A DNA stretch of 44,660 nt from Opitutaceae bacterium (GCA_016794625.1 JAEUGY010000030.1:1-44660); one strand, 5' to 3'. Shown: positions 15,909-24,629, numbered from the stretch's first letter. Numbers and translations: made by a program. The notes: a model not told the origin generated them from the sequence alone.

Positions 15909-16744
15909 GGTGAAACGGGGGCGGAGAGGGTGAGACCGGCTGCGACGCCGACATCGCGGGCGCAGCGGAAGCCGAGGGAGGAGGTGGAGTGGCTGGCCTT
16001 GAGCGACGAGCGCAGGGCCTGCCGCATGAAGGCTGCGTAGTCGGACGTGTCTTTCGCGCCGAGCGCGCCGGAACCGCAGAAGAGATCGCGTTCGAGTCCG
16101 CTGTCACCCCGCGATTCTCCGGTCACGAGGGCCGTGCTGAAGTCCTCGACCCATTCCCAGACGAGCCCGTGCAGGCCGCGCACACCGAAGTGGTTGACCT
16201 TGCCGGTGGCGATGTCCGGCAGCGGGGAGGGAACCGGCCGGGCGAGCCAGGCGTAGAGATCGCGCTGCAGCGCCACCTCGTTGCGACCGTCGGGGCTGGT
16301 GTATCCAGCCGAGGCGGCGAACTCCCACTCGGCGGTCGAGGGAAGCCGCTTGCCCTGGGCGGCGGCGTAGGCGCGGGCGGCAAACCAGGAGACCCGCACG
16401 ACGGGTGCGTCCGGTGGGGCGAGCGGACCGAGTTCGAGATCGCCGGCCCAGTGCGCCAGGTAGGAGGCGTCGGCGAAAAGCCGGCTGACCTGCCCGCGTC
16501 GCCACTTGGGATGCGCGGTGACGAAGGCGAGAAAGTCGGCGTTGGAGACCGGAGCCACATCGAGCTGAAACGCGGATACACGAACCTCCGCCGGATCCCG
16601 GGCCATTCGGAACAGCGGCCGATGGAGGCCGGCCGGCACGGTGACCATCGCGGACCCGGCAGCCGCGGCCCTCCCGGTGAACGGAGTCGCGGCTACGACT
16701 CCGAACAGGAGGACAAGGGCGGTGGCGGCCAGGGGCGCGTTCAT
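15905..16744 (-). CDS. SUMF1/FGE-fold protein of the nirK operon
   Basis: Exported protein of 279 aa from the ATG at 16744. A signal peptide is followed by the C-type-lectin-like FGE-sulfatase fold: FQLDVAPVSNADFLAFVTAH, VVRVSWFAARAYAAAQGKRL then PSTAEWEFAASA, GLHGLVWEWVEDFS, and the terminal SLGFRCARD. True formylglycine-generating enzymes use two Cys in the C-terminal part. Here only one Cys precedes the GFRC terminus (DLFCGSGA), so sulfatase activation is unlikely. FGE-fold genes beside nirK occur in other lineages, where a NirK maturation or assembly role has been supposed. It starts 29 bases after nirK and overlaps SCO by 4 bases. An upstream extension of the frame into nirK is not credible. 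Confidence 0.8.
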   Translation of the reverse strand: MNAPLAATALVLLFGVVAATPFTGRAAAAGSAMVTVPAGLHRPLFRMARDPAEVRVSAFQLDVAPVSNADFLAFVTAHPKWRRGQVSRLFADASYLAHWAGDLELGPLAPPDAPVVRVSWFAARAYAAAQGKRLPSTAEWEFAASAGYTSPDGRNEVALQRDLYAWLARPVPSPLPDIATGKVNHFGVRGLHGLVWEWVEDFSTALVTGESRGDSGLERDLFCGSGALGAKDTSDYAAFMRQALRSSLKASHSTSSLGFRCARDVGVAAGLTLSAPVSP

Positions 16745-16773
16745 GGGGAGGGATCGCCGCGGCGAGGCGGGTG

Positions 16774-18276
16774 TCAGCGGGTTTCGTTGCGGATGGCTTT
16801 GACCTGGGCCGCGCTGAAGGCGTCGCCCTTGTTGCCCCAGGCGTTGAAGACATAGGTCAGCACGTCGGCGACCTGTGCGTCGGTGAGCACGGCTTCCTGC
16901 GGCGGCATGACGCTGTTGATGGTGACTCCGTTGACCGTGATGGGACCGGAGAGGCCCTTCAGGACGACCCGGACCGAGCGGTCGCGGTCGGCCAGCATGT
17001 AGTCGGCCGCGGCGAGCGGAGGGAATGCACCGGGCAGACCCTTGCCGTCCGCCTGGTGGCAGGCGAAGCACAGGCCCATGTAGACCTGCTTGCCCTTTTC
17101 GAACTGGATTTCCTTGGTCAGACCGGCGATGACTGGGTTGGCCTTGGTTTCGGCGGCGATCCGACCGCGCAGTTCCGCCTCGCGCTTGGCGGAGTCGGAG
17201 CCGGCCTCGGCCTGGGCACCCAGGTAAACAGCGTCGATTTCCTTGCCCGAGTAGATGACGCGGTTGGCCGGGCCGTCGACCTTGAGCATGCCGAGGGCGC
17301 CTTTGTTGAAGGCCCGGGTCAAAGAGTGATCCACGAGGATGTAGGTGCCGGGCACGTCCATCTTCATCTCGACGATGGTGGCGCCGCCCGAGGGCACGAG
17401 CGTGGTCTGCACATGGGAGTTGGGCGGGCCCATGCCGGCCTCGGTGTAAACGCGGTCGAAGATCTCGCCGATGACATGGAACGAGGAGACGACGTTCGGT
17501 CCGCCGACACCAAAGTAGATCCGCACGGTCTCGCCGACCTTGGCCGTCAGGGCGCGATCGCCGACCAGCGCACCCACCGCGCCGTTGAAGACGATGTAGG
17601 GCGGACGCTCATCGATGGCCTTGGCCATGTCGAACGACTGCAGTCCCTCCTCGCCAAAGCGTCCGGTCGTGTAGAATTCCCCCTGCATCACGTAGTATTC
17701 CCGGTCGACCGGCGGCAGACCGTTCTTGGGTTCGACCAGGATCAGTCCGTACATGCCATTGCCGATGTGCATGGGCACCGGCGCGGTGGCGCAGTGGTAG
17801 ACGTAGAGTCCCGGATTGAGCGCCTGGAACGTGAACTGGGAGCTGTGGCCCGGTGCGGTGAAGGTTGAGGCGGCGCCACCTCCGGCGCCCGTCACGGCGT
17901 GCAGGTCGATGTTGTGCGGCACTTTCGAGGACGGGTGATTATTGAGATGGAATTCCACCACGTCGCCCTCGCGAATCCGGATGAAGGAACCGGGCACGCT
18001 GCCGCCGTAGGTCCAGAAGGTGTATTCGACACCGTCGGACAAGGTGCCGACCGTTTCCCGCACCTCGAGATTGATGACCACCCGGGCGGCGGATTTGCGC
18101 GTGATCGGCGGAGGCACGTGGGGTGGCGCGGTGAGCGTGGCGACTTCGATCGGAAGGGCGGCGATTTCCGGCGGCAGCACGACCGGGCCGGTGATGACGG
18201 AGGGGCCCTCGGCGGCGAAGACCGGGCCGGCGAGCAGAAGAAGGCCGAGGAGCAGGGAGGCGGGGGTGGATTTCAT
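16774..18276 (-). CDS. nirK: Copper nitrite reductase with fused C-terminal cytochrome c
   Basis: Periplasmic enzyme (500 aa from the ATG at 18276) reducing nitrite to NO. After the signal peptide (about 1-22) come two cupredoxin domains. Ligands are visible: type 1 Cu His121, Cys162, His170 and Met175; type 2 Cu His126, His161 and His317; catalytic Asp124 and His267. The segment [16 protein letters not shown] is typical of the longer NirK class. A class I cytochrome c domain follows (about 390-500) with CFACH at 403-407 and a likely distal Met457 (NSVMPPQ), so an electron entry module is fused on, as in three-domain NirKs. It heads a five-gene operon. An FNR/DNR-type box lies 70 bases upstream of the ATG. 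Confidence 0.96.
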   Translation of the reverse strand: MKSTPASLLLGLLLLAGPVFAAEGPSVITGPVVLPPEIAALPIEVATLTAPPHVPPPITRKSAARVVINLEVRETVGTLSDGVEYTFWTYGGSVPGSFIRIREGDVVEFHLNNHPSSKVPHNIDLHAVTGAGGGAASTFTAPGHSSQFTFQALNPGLYVYHCATAPVPMHIGNGMYGLILVEPKNGLPPVDREYYVMQGEFYTTGRFGEEGLQSFDMAKAIDERPPYIVFNGAVGALVGDRALTAKVGETVRIYFGVGGPNVVSSFHVIGEIFDRVYTEAGMGPPNSHVQTTLVPSGGATIVEMKMDVPGTYILVDHSLTRAFNKGALGMLKVDGPANRVIYSGKEIDAVYLGAQAEAGSDSAKREAELRGRIAAETKANPVIAGLTKEIQFEKGKQVYMGLCFACHQADGKGLPGAFPPLAAADYMLADRDRSVRVVLKGLSGPITVNGVTINSVMPPQEAVLTDAQVADVLTYVFNAWGNKGDAFSAAQVKAIRNETR

Positions 18277-18345
18277 GAGAGCAGGGAGGGGGGGGAGATG
18301 GGTGGGAGACGGGGAAGAACGTACCACGCCCGGCCTCGGCCCGCC

Positions 18346-18359
18346 TTGAGGCAGGTCAA
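18346..18359. promoter_or_regulatory. FNR/DNR-type box upstream of nirK
   Basis: TTGAG-GCAG-GTCAA is an inverted repeat with the TTGA-N6-TCAA core of FNR/DNR sites. Its near edge is 70 bases from the nirK ATG, giving room for a -41.5 activator position. The Dnr-like regulator gene is in the same island. Confidence 0.65.
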
Positions 18360-18360
18360 G

Positions 18361-18715
18361 CTTTGCCGAGATGACGGGAGCGCCATGACCACCCTGTCGT
18401 TGGAGGTGGCCTCACCGAGGCCGCAGAGATCGTTGTAGGCGGGGTCGATGACCCCGCGAAGATGGGCGTCGCGTGAACATTACGGAATACGGAGGCGGGA
18501 CCGGTGGGTCCCGTCGCGGCCTCGGCGAGGCCACCTCCAACGGGCACCCGAAGGTTCCTCACCTGGAGGGCGCCGCTCCGTCGGCGCCGGTTCCGCGCCG
18601 CGGAAACCCAACCGGTCGGGCGTCGTGATGCGTGAACCGTTCCCCGGCGTCGATCTTCGCATCCATTCGTCATTCGCCATTCGTCATTCGTCATTCCAGC
18701 CCCGCGGGGCTGGCC
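18361..18715. repeat. Palindromic repeat block 4
   Basis: This block lies between the nirK promoter and the end of nrfA. It has a GGGGTCGATGACCCC hairpin (about 18439), GGGACCGGTGGGTCCC, GGCCTCGGCGAGGCC, and a GGCGCCGCTCCGTCGGCGCC element (about 18569). It ends with short direct repeats of CATTCGTCATTCG type (about 18663-18697) and a CCAGCCCCGCGGGGCTGG hairpin near 18697-18714. Confidence 0.85.
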
Positions 18716-20161
18716 TCACCGCTTCGCGGTGCTAGGCACGTCGCGGGCGACCTGCAGTTCGCCCTGGCGGGCGTAGTCGATGGCCTCGGCGAGGATGCGG
18801 GCGGCCTCCTGCGGGGCGTGAAACCCCATGGAGTTCTCCGCCGACACGAAATCGAGCCGCCACTGGGCCTTGCGCTGCAGCGCGCGCGCCGCCTGCAACT
18901 GGGCATCGGTTGCGCCGCCCTTCTGGGCCTGCTGCAACGCGTCGAGCAGCCCGATCACCGCCTTTTCCCCGCGGTTCAGCAGGGCGACGTTGCGGTCCTG
19001 CACCTGCAGCGCCCGGGCCTTGATCTCCTGCTCCGGGATCCGGTGACACGACTGGCAGGCCTGGGCGACGTTGAGCAGCGGCGAGCGCACGTGGTGATTG
19101 CTGATCTTGATCGCGCCTTCCCGCACGTAGGGCATGTGACAGTCCGCGCAGGACACACCGCTGCGGGCGTGAATGCCCTGGCTCCACATTTCGAACTCCG
19201 GGTGCTGGGCCTTGAGCACCTGGGCGCCGGTTTCCTTGTGGGTCCAGTCCTTGAAGCCGGCCTCATCGTAGTAGGCTTCGATCTGCTCCACCTTCAGGCC
19301 CTTGTCCCAGGGATAGGTGACCAGCTTGCCCTCGCCCTTGAAATAGTATTCAACATGGCACTGCGCGCAGACCATCGAGCGCATTTCCTGGCGGGTCGCG
19401 TCGATGTTGGGCTGATACTCGCCCTTGCGTCCGTCGCGACGCCAACGCTCGATGCTCGGCAGGTGCGGCGTCGGATAATCCGACTTGGCCAGCGAGCGGA
19501 TGCCGTTGAGAAAACCGGGCCGGTTGACGCGCAGGCTCATGGTCTCGGCGTCGTGGCAGTCGATGCAGGAAACCGGGTGTTTCACCAGCTGGGTCGCCTC
19601 GGCGTAGGGCATCTTGCAGACCTCCTCGAACCCCTTCTGGATCTGGGCCTCCCAGTGTTCCTTGCCGGCGGGCACGCCCGCCTTGATCCCCTGGTCGATA
19701 TAGGCGTTGAGCGTGGAGGCATGGCAGTGCAGGCAGGCGCCCGGCTGCTTCAGTTTAGTCACGCGCTCCGTCTCCCGCTGGTCGATCAGCATGTAGGCGT
19801 GACCCCGTTCCTCGCGGTAATCGAGGGCGAAACCGTAGCCGGAAAAGATGCGGCGCCAGGCCGGATCCTCGTCGAGATGCTGGAACGCTTCGCTGCCGCC
19901 ATGGTTGGTCCGCTCCGTGTCCACCGTCCGCTTGTAGCTGTCGTAGTGACGCGGATAGTTCTTGCCCCAGATGGCCGGGTCATCCGTGCGCTCGCTGACC
20001 TCGACGACCCGGAACACGTCCTTGGTCGCCTCCGCCTTGCGGGCGACGATGTTGCCGTAGAGCATCAGGACCAGGTAGGCGGCGCCGGCGGTGCCGAGGA
20101 GGATGAGCAGATAGACCCAGGTGGCGAGACCGCGACGGTCGGTAGACGGGGAGGAGTGCAT
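18716..20161 (-). CDS. nrfA: Ammonia-forming pentahaem cytochrome c nitrite reductase
   Basis: Periplasmic catalytic subunit (481 aa from the ATG at 20161) reducing nitrite to ammonium with six electrons. There is one N-terminal hydrophobic anchor or signal (about 13-35). Five haem motifs are seen: CLHCH (143-147), CIDCH (199-203), CAQCH (265-269), CADCH (338-342), CQSCH (369-373). The first motif, which carries the active-site haem, has His where the best-studied NrfA enzymes have Lys (CXXCK), so this belongs to the CXXCH-type branch. AQCHVEYYF, HPEFEMWSQGIHARSG and SCADCHMPY are typical NrfA segments. It follows nrfH by 47 bases in the operon porin-nrfH-nrfA. The upstream in-frame extension to 20254 is rejected because it overlaps toward nrfH and lacks signal features. 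Confidence 0.95.
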   Translation of the reverse strand: MHSSPSTDRRGLATWVYLLILLGTAGAAYLVLMLYGNIVARKAEATKDVFRVVEVSERTDDPAIWGKNYPRHYDSYKRTVDTERTNHGGSEAFQHLDEDPAWRRIFSGYGFALDYREERGHAYMLIDQRETERVTKLKQPGACLHCHASTLNAYIDQGIKAGVPAGKEHWEAQIQKGFEEVCKMPYAEATQLVKHPVSCIDCHDAETMSLRVNRPGFLNGIRSLAKSDYPTPHLPSIERWRRDGRKGEYQPNIDATRQEMRSMVCAQCHVEYYFKGEGKLVTYPWDKGLKVEQIEAYYDEAGFKDWTHKETGAQVLKAQHPEFEMWSQGIHARSGVSCADCHMPYVREGAIKISNHHVRSPLLNVAQACQSCHRIPEQEIKARALQVQDRNVALLNRGEKAVIGLLDALQQAQKGGATDAQLQAARALQRKAQWRLDFVSAENSMGFHAPQEAARILAEAIDYARQGELQVARDVPSTAKR

Positions 20162-20208
20162 GCGAAAAAGGGAGCGGAGAAGGAGGACTAGAGCGGACGG
20201 AGGGGAGA

Positions 20209-20685
20209 CTAGCGCAACGGGCCGTGGCCGACCTCGCGGTGACAGTGCAGGCAATCGAGCATCTTCTGCGGGTTGCCCGGATGCGTGTTGATGCCGTCGA
20301 CGATCTGCTGGTGGCAGCCCACGCAGTTTTGCTGGAGCACCGCGACGTTCTTGGGGCGGATCATGATCGGCTCGTGGAAGTCCTGCAGCGTGAAACCCTT
20401 GGAGTGCCAGAAGCCATTCTCCGCCTTGCTCAGGTACTTCGCGAAGAACGTGTGCGGGGTGTGGCAGTCGTTGCAGGAGGCGACCGCGTGGTGCGGCGAT
20501 TTCTGCCAGCCGTCGAACTGCTCGCGCATGATGTGACAGTTCATGCAGGCGCGCGGATCGTTCGAAAAGTACGAGAGCCCGTGGGCGTAGGTGAACGTAT
20601 AGGTGCCGAGGCCCGCGATCAGACCCAGCGTGGCCCAGATGCCGAGCAGGAGGAGCAGACGAAAAGGCAGGGACGCCGGAGTCAT
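20209..20685 (-). CDS. nrfH: NrfH, tetrahaem quinol dehydrogenase for NrfA
   Basis: Membrane-anchored NapC/NirT-type cytochrome (158 aa) that oxidises menaquinol and passes electrons to NrfA. A single N-terminal transmembrane helix (about 8-30) is followed by four haem motifs: CMNCH (47-51), CNDCH (71-75), CVGCH (121-125) and CLHCH (145-149). [20 protein letters not shown] is characteristic of NrfH. Length is normal. It lies directly upstream of nrfA and 51 bases after the porin gene. Confidence 0.95.
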   Translation of the reverse strand: MTPASLPFRLLLLLGIWATLGLIAGLGTYTFTYAHGLSYFSNDPRACMNCHIMREQFDGWQKSPHHAVASCNDCHTPHTFFAKYLSKAENGFWHSKGFTLQDFHEPIMIRPKNVAVLQQNCVGCHQQIVDGINTHPGNPQKMLDCLHCHREVGHGPLR

Positions 20686-20736
20686 GAGCGGTGGCGCGTT
20701 CTTGGGGCGGAGAGGTGTAAAGGGCGGAGGAACGGG

Positions 20737-21969
20737 CTAATGGACGAACTCCACCTGTAACCAGAGCTTGCGGACGTCGGGGTAGACCGGGCTCGAGGAA
20801 GAGAACGTGGCGAACTTTGCCGTCAGGGTCACGAGTTTATTCAGGCTCCGGGCGACCATGACATCGGTTTCTTTCCCAAGTCGTGCGCGCTGATCTGTTT
20901 CGAACCGATGAAAAAATGCGGTCGCGGTCAAAGCGCCGGGCAGCCGTCCCACCACCTTAAAATAGGTGTCGCGCAGACCGGCACCCGGTGTGGTGAGAAA
21001 TAGATCCGCCCAGCCGTTGAACGCGTGCAACGTGGCCAGCGGGGTCTTGAATCCGATCTGACGGTCGCTCCCCAACCACTCGGCGCCCAGGCTGAGCGTG
21101 CCGGCGGAACCACCGACGCCGGCTTCGGCGGCCAGGTAGTCGGTCGTGTAGTGGAGCGGGCTGGACCCGTAGTCCGACTGCCGGGCGGCCTCGAGACGGA
21201 ACGGAACCTTCAGCCGATTCGATGGAGAGAAGCTCCCGGTGTAGTTCAGCCCGTAGGTTGCGCACGCGTTGGCGGCGGCGTTGTCAAAGTCCAGCAGATA
21301 CGCATAGGCGGCGACGATGCCGCCGGCCGGCAGCCCGGAGCGGACGCCGTGCACGACGTGCGACGCCGATGTCCAGTTGCCCTGCGGGTGACGGTCGCCG
21401 AACACGCGATGGATCCGGTGCAGGTAGGCATAGGTGAGCGTCGTTTTTGACAGCGCCTGGGATTGGAGTGTGAAGGCGTCGAAGGTCTGTTGATTCTGCC
21501 GCCAGCCGACGTCGCCGATGAACCGGGCGTTGTCCAGCACCAGACGCTGACGTCCGAGCGTGGCGACCGTGGCTGCGGGGAAGGCCCCACGGAGGAAGGC
21601 CTGGTTGATTTCAGTGGACGTGGGGTCCGCCACCACGGCCCGTCCGGCGCCGCCCGGGTTGAGACCGGCCTGACTGTAGCGATCGCCGTCCAGAGCCGCG
21701 ATCGATTCCGCCTCGACCGAGCCGGACCAGCCGGACCACGGCGCGGAGGTGAAACCCAGCCGCGTGCGCAGCGTCAGCGCGTCCGCGTCGCGCAGACCCG
21801 TTTGGTCGACGCCCTCAAAGCGGGCCCGGAGTTGCAGCGAGACCTTCCCCTGGGCGAGTGCCTCCGCCAGCGAATGCGGCGGTTCCCCAGCGGCGCGCGC
21901 CAGGCTGGAGCCGCTGAGCGCGGCGCAGAGAAGAAGGGACAGACCGAAAAAGCGGCGGAACCGATGCAT
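20737..21969 (-). CDS. Outer-membrane beta-barrel protein (alginate-export-like), first gene of the nrf operon
   Basis: A 410-aa exported protein from the ATG at 21969. A signal peptide (RFFGLSLLLCAALSGSSLARA) is followed by a long run of alternating amphipathic strands: VSLQLRARFEGVDQTGLRDA, LTLRTRLGFTSAPWSGWSGS, EINQAFLRGAF and TVATLGRQRLVLDNARFIGD. The first part resembles the alginate-export/porin family, and the C terminus (KLWLQVEFVH) ends in an aromatic-rich strand as outer-membrane proteins do. It is transcribed ahead of nrfHA with an FNR/DNR box 65 bases upstream of the start, so it is presumably made under nitrite-reducing conditions and may let nitrite, nitrate or another anion in. 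The substrate is inference. Confidence 0.8.
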   Translation of the reverse strand: MHRFRRFFGLSLLLCAALSGSSLARAAGEPPHSLAEALAQGKVSLQLRARFEGVDQTGLRDADALTLRTRLGFTSAPWSGWSGSVEAESIAALDGDRYSQAGLNPGGAGRAVVADPTSTEINQAFLRGAFPAATVATLGRQRLVLDNARFIGDVGWRQNQQTFDAFTLQSQALSKTTLTYAYLHRIHRVFGDRHPQGNWTSASHVVHGVRSGLPAGGIVAAYAYLLDFDNAAANACATYGLNYTGSFSPSNRLKVPFRLEAARQSDYGSSPLHYTTDYLAAEAGVGGSAGTLSLGAEWLGSDRQIGFKTPLATLHAFNGWADLFLTTPGAGLRDTYFKVVGRLPGALTATAFFHRFETDQRARLGKETDVMVARSLNKLVTLTAKFATFSSSSPVYPDVRKLWLQVEFVH

Positions 21970-22027
21970 GGTGCGGAGAAACGTGAACGTGCGTCCGGGA
22001 GTATGCCGCAAGCCGGCCGATCAAACC

Positions 22028-22041
22028 TTGATCTGGATCAA
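22028..22041. promoter_or_regulatory. FNR/DNR-type box upstream of porin-nrfHA
   Basis: TTGAT-CTGG-ATCAA is a perfect match to the FNR consensus TTGAT-N4-ATCAA, extended to CCTTGATCTGGATCAAGG. It lies 58 bases upstream of the porin start, leaving a centre at about -41 of a plausible transcript. Confidence 0.78.
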
Positions 22042-22042
22042 G

Positions 22043-22580
22043 GACTGGTCACTTCACCCCGGCGCCGACAGAGCGGCGCCCGCCAGGAGTGAACCCTGCG
22101 GGTGCCCCGTTGGAGGTGGCCTCGCTGAGGCCGCGACGGGACCTCCGGTCCCGCCTCCGTCGTCCGAATGGTTCACGCGACATCCATCCCCGCGGGGTCC
22201 GCGACCCCACCTCCATCGGACCACGACACGGTCCGACCTTGCCGAACCCTTCAACGTTAAAAATTAAGCGTTCGGCGTTCAGCGTTCCCCCCCCCGTTGG
22301 AGGTGGCCTCGCTGAGGCCGCGGCGGGACCTCCGGTTCCGCCTCCGTCGTCCACAGCGTTCACGCGACGCCCATCTCCGCGGGGTCAGCGACCCCACCTC
22401 CAACGGACAGGATCCGCGACGCGGAACCGGCGTCGACGGAGCGACGCCCTCCATGAGTGAAGCCTGCGGGTGCGATGGGGGCGGTGGCCGTCGGTCGCCG
22501 GGGGTTTCCCCTGAGGCACATCCGCAGGTCACACCCCTGGAGGGCGTGGCTCGGTCGACGCCGGGTCGGCGTCTGTGACC
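22043..22580. repeat. Palindromic repeat block 5
   Basis: This block lies between the nrf promoter and the end of the response regulator gene. It carries GGCGCCGACAGAGCGGCGCC (about 22060), two GGCCTCGCTGAGGCC plus GGGACC/GGTCCC pairs (about 22116 and 22305), GGGGTC/GACCCC hairpins, CGGACCACGACACGGTCCG, a GCGTTAAAAATTAAGCGTTC module (about 22254), and GGCGTCGACGGAGCGACGCC at 22429-22448. Confidence 0.9.
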
Positions 22581-23258
22581 CTAAGTGATCGTCTTCTGAA
22601 TACTGCTTTCGATCACGCCGGTGGCGATGGCGTGGCGGGTCAGGCCGGCGGTGTCATGGATGTCGAGTTTCTCCATGAGGTGCTGGCGGTGCTTTTCCAC
22701 GGTCTTGATGCTGATGCCGAGGGTCACGGCGACCTGCTTGTTCGGCGCGCCTTCGGCGACCAGCTGCAGCACCTCCGCCTCGCGGGGGGTCAGCCGGCGT
22801 TTCGGGTGCTCCGCGGGCACGCCGGCCTCGCGGGCCTTGCGGGACGCATCCTTCAGACGCTTGAGGATGGTGGGACTGAAGTAGGGACGCCCGGCTGCGA
22901 TCTCCCGCAAGGCGTGGACCAGGGCCTGCCCGGTGTTCTGCTTGATCACGTAACCGAAGGCTCCGGCGGTGGCCATCTTCGCGACGTATTCGTCGTCGCT
23001 GTGCGCCGAGAGCACCAGAATGCGGGCGGTGGGGCAGTCGGCGAGGATCTGGCGGGTGGCCTCGAAGCCGTTGAGCAGCGGCATGGCGATGTCCATCACC
23101 ACCACATCTGGCTTCAAACTGCGACAGAGCGCCACCGCTTCGCGGCCGCTCGCTGCTTCGCCAATCACCCGGAACTCGGAGGTGAGTTCCAGGAGGGTCT
23201 TCAATCCCTCGCGCACGATGGTGTGGTCTTCCGCCAACAGGATGGTGGTGGTTGTCAT
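22581..23258 (-). CDS. NarL/FixJ-type response regulator
   Basis: A 225-aa regulator from the ATG at 23258. The receiver domain (about 1-120) has LLAEDHTIVREGL with the acidic pair, VVMDIAMPLLNG with the phospho-accepting Asp, LVLSAHSDDEY and the Lys of YVIKQNTG. The C-terminal LuxR HTH is RLTPREAEVLQLVAEGAPNK then GISIKTVEKHRQHLMEKLDI. The start overlaps the stop of the kinase gene upstream by 4 bases, so the two are a cognate pair. The open frame extends much farther upstream but that stretch is antisense-like sequence inside the kinase and is not used. Confidence 0.93.
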   Translation of the reverse strand: MTTTTILLAEDHTIVREGLKTLLELTSEFRVIGEAASGREAVALCRSLKPDVVVMDIAMPLLNGFEATRQILADCPTARILVLSAHSDDEYVAKMATAGAFGYVIKQNTGQALVHALREIAAGRPYFSPTILKRLKDASRKAREAGVPAEHPKRRLTPREAEVLQLVAEGAPNKQVAVTLGISIKTVEKHRQHLMEKLDIHDTAGLTRHAIATGVIESSIQKTIT

Positions 23259-24415
23259 GAAAGAAGTTCCGTTGAGCGGCCCCGGAAGGGCATGTCGGCG
23301 GTGACCCGGGTTCCCTGGCCGCGGGTGGAAACCACCGCGAGCGTGCCGCCGACCATTTCCATGCGCTCCCGCATGCCGATCAACCCCAGCCGTTTGTTGC
23401 TTGGGGAGCTCAGCGTCCGTTCGACGGAGAACGAGCGTCCATCGTCGTTCACCTCGAGCCGCACGAGATCGTTCTGCTTCTGAATACGGATGCGGACGTG
23501 TTGGGCCTGGGCATGCCGGGTGACGTTGGTCAGCGCCTCCTGGGCCACCCGGAAGAGCACGGTGCGCCGGGCGTTGTCGAGGGATTCCACCTTGGGTGAT
23601 GCGGTCAGGTGAATACGCAGTCCGGAGCGGCCCGGCAAGTCGCGCACAAAGGCGCGCAGCGCGGGAATCAACCCCAGGTCGTCCAGCATCGCTGGGCGCA
23701 GCTTGCGGGCATACCGGTGCACGATCCGCACGGAGCGTTCGACCAGCCGCTGGGTCTTGCCGATCCGGGTGCGCAGGCTGCGGCTGTTGATGGCGGAGGC
23801 CTCTTTGAGGGTGGCCAGCTGCACATTGATCCCGGCGAGGATCTGGACGACCTCGTCGTGTAGGTCCCGGCTGATTTCCCGGCGCTCGGCCTCCTGGGCG
23901 AGCAACACCTGGTGGGCCACACGCCGCGACTGGGATTGGAGGCGCCGGGCCTCCTGCAGGAGCTCGTTGTAGCGCTGCGCACCTTTCAACAGCTTCTTTT
24001 CGCCTGAGCGGCGCAACTTGATCTCCAGGCGGAGCTTGCTCTGCAGCCCCTCCAGGGCCGCCGTGCGCCGCAACAACACGGCGCCAAGGTGACGGACCTT
24101 GGCGGCACGGATCGGGGCGGCGCGATGGTCGGCCTCGATCGGACCCAGAACGTCGAGCAAGAACTGATTTGCCGGCGGCAGCAGGGTGGTTCCGAGCGTG
24201 TCTGGCGAGGGGCGTGTCTGGACGAGGTAGGCATCGAACACCCGGCCATGGAGCCGGGTCAGGTCGACCAGTCCCCACTGGAGGGCGACCGCGGTTTCAC
24301 CCAACGTCCGGGCCCGGGCGGGCGCCGTGCGGACCTCCTCCGGCTTGCAGCTCAGGCGCAGCCCCAGGGCTCTCTGGTAGCGTTTGCAGAACAGGGACTT
24401 TTGCTTGGATGTCAC
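23255..24415 (-). CDS. Cytosolic NarL-type sensor histidine kinase
   Basis: A 386-aa kinase without transmembrane segments. The first 140 residues match no sensor domain I recognise and run into a long coiled coil (about 130-185). The HisKA_3 dimerisation helix holds RREISRDLHDEVVQILAG, with the phospho-His and the DxxxQ phosphatase motif. The ATPase part shows FRVAQEALTNVTRHAQA (N box), VNDDGRSFSVE and LGLIGMRERMEMVGG. The G1 box lacks the usual second Gly (DDGRSF). It overlaps its response regulator by 4 bases. It is clearly related to the kinase at 26791-28818, sharing LRPAMLDDLGLIPA. Confidence 0.9.
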   Translation of the reverse strand: MTSKQKSLFCKRYQRALGLRLSCKPEEVRTAPARARTLGETAVALQWGLVDLTRLHGRVFDAYLVQTRPSPDTLGTTLLPPANQFLLDVLGPIEADHRAAPIRAAKVRHLGAVLLRRTAALEGLQSKLRLEIKLRRSGEKKLLKGAQRYNELLQEARRLQSQSRRVAHQVLLAQEAERREISRDLHDEVVQILAGINVQLATLKEASAINSRSLRTRIGKTQRLVERSVRIVHRYARKLRPAMLDDLGLIPALRAFVRDLPGRSGLRIHLTASPKVESLDNARRTVLFRVAQEALTNVTRHAQAQHVRIRIQKQNDLVRLEVNDDGRSFSVERTLSSPSNKRLGLIGMRERMEMVGGTLAVVSTRGQGTRVTADMPFRGRSTELLS

Positions 24416-24582
24416 AGTGGGGGAGACTCCTCGACGAAAGCCGTTGGCCGTCAGTCGCAGGGAGCCTCACGAAGGTGAAGCGGACGTTTGTAATCGTGAG
24501 ACCCGCCGGAGGCGAGCGTTTGTTGATGGGGTGAAGCCCTACCCTGCGTTGTCTCCCCACCAAGCGGGCCGATGTTGGGTGG

Positions 24583-24616
24583 AGACCCCATTTCGCGGGC
24601 GGAGGGGACCCGCTAG
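24583..24616 (+). promoter_or_regulatory. Candidate ECF-type promoter P1
   Basis: AGACCCCAT (24583-24591), then 21 bases, then CTAG (24613-24616). It follows the consensus ASACCCCAT-N21-STA shared by several stress genes in the window. It faces the response regulator at 24754 and a 44-codon open frame beginning at 24630. Confidence 0.6.
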
Positions 24617-24629
24617 TCTCTTCGATGTC

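Noticed and set aside
18833-18842. ACCCCAT inside nrfA as a further ECF-type promoter
   Set aside because: It is preceded by AA rather than A-S, has no STA at the 21-base spacing and lies inside a coding region.
22190-22215. GACCCCACCTCC strings of the repeat blocks as ECF-type sites
   Set aside because: They resemble the upstream element but never have STA at 21 bases and belong to the hairpin modules.
23259-24278. Upstream extension of the response regulator frame
   Set aside because: The receiver starts at MTTTTILLAEDH. The extension is the kinase gene read in another frame.
24525-24531. Minus-strand ACCCCAT before the kinase at 24415
   Set aside because: At the 21-base spacing the sequence is GGGT, not STA, so it does not meet the motif.
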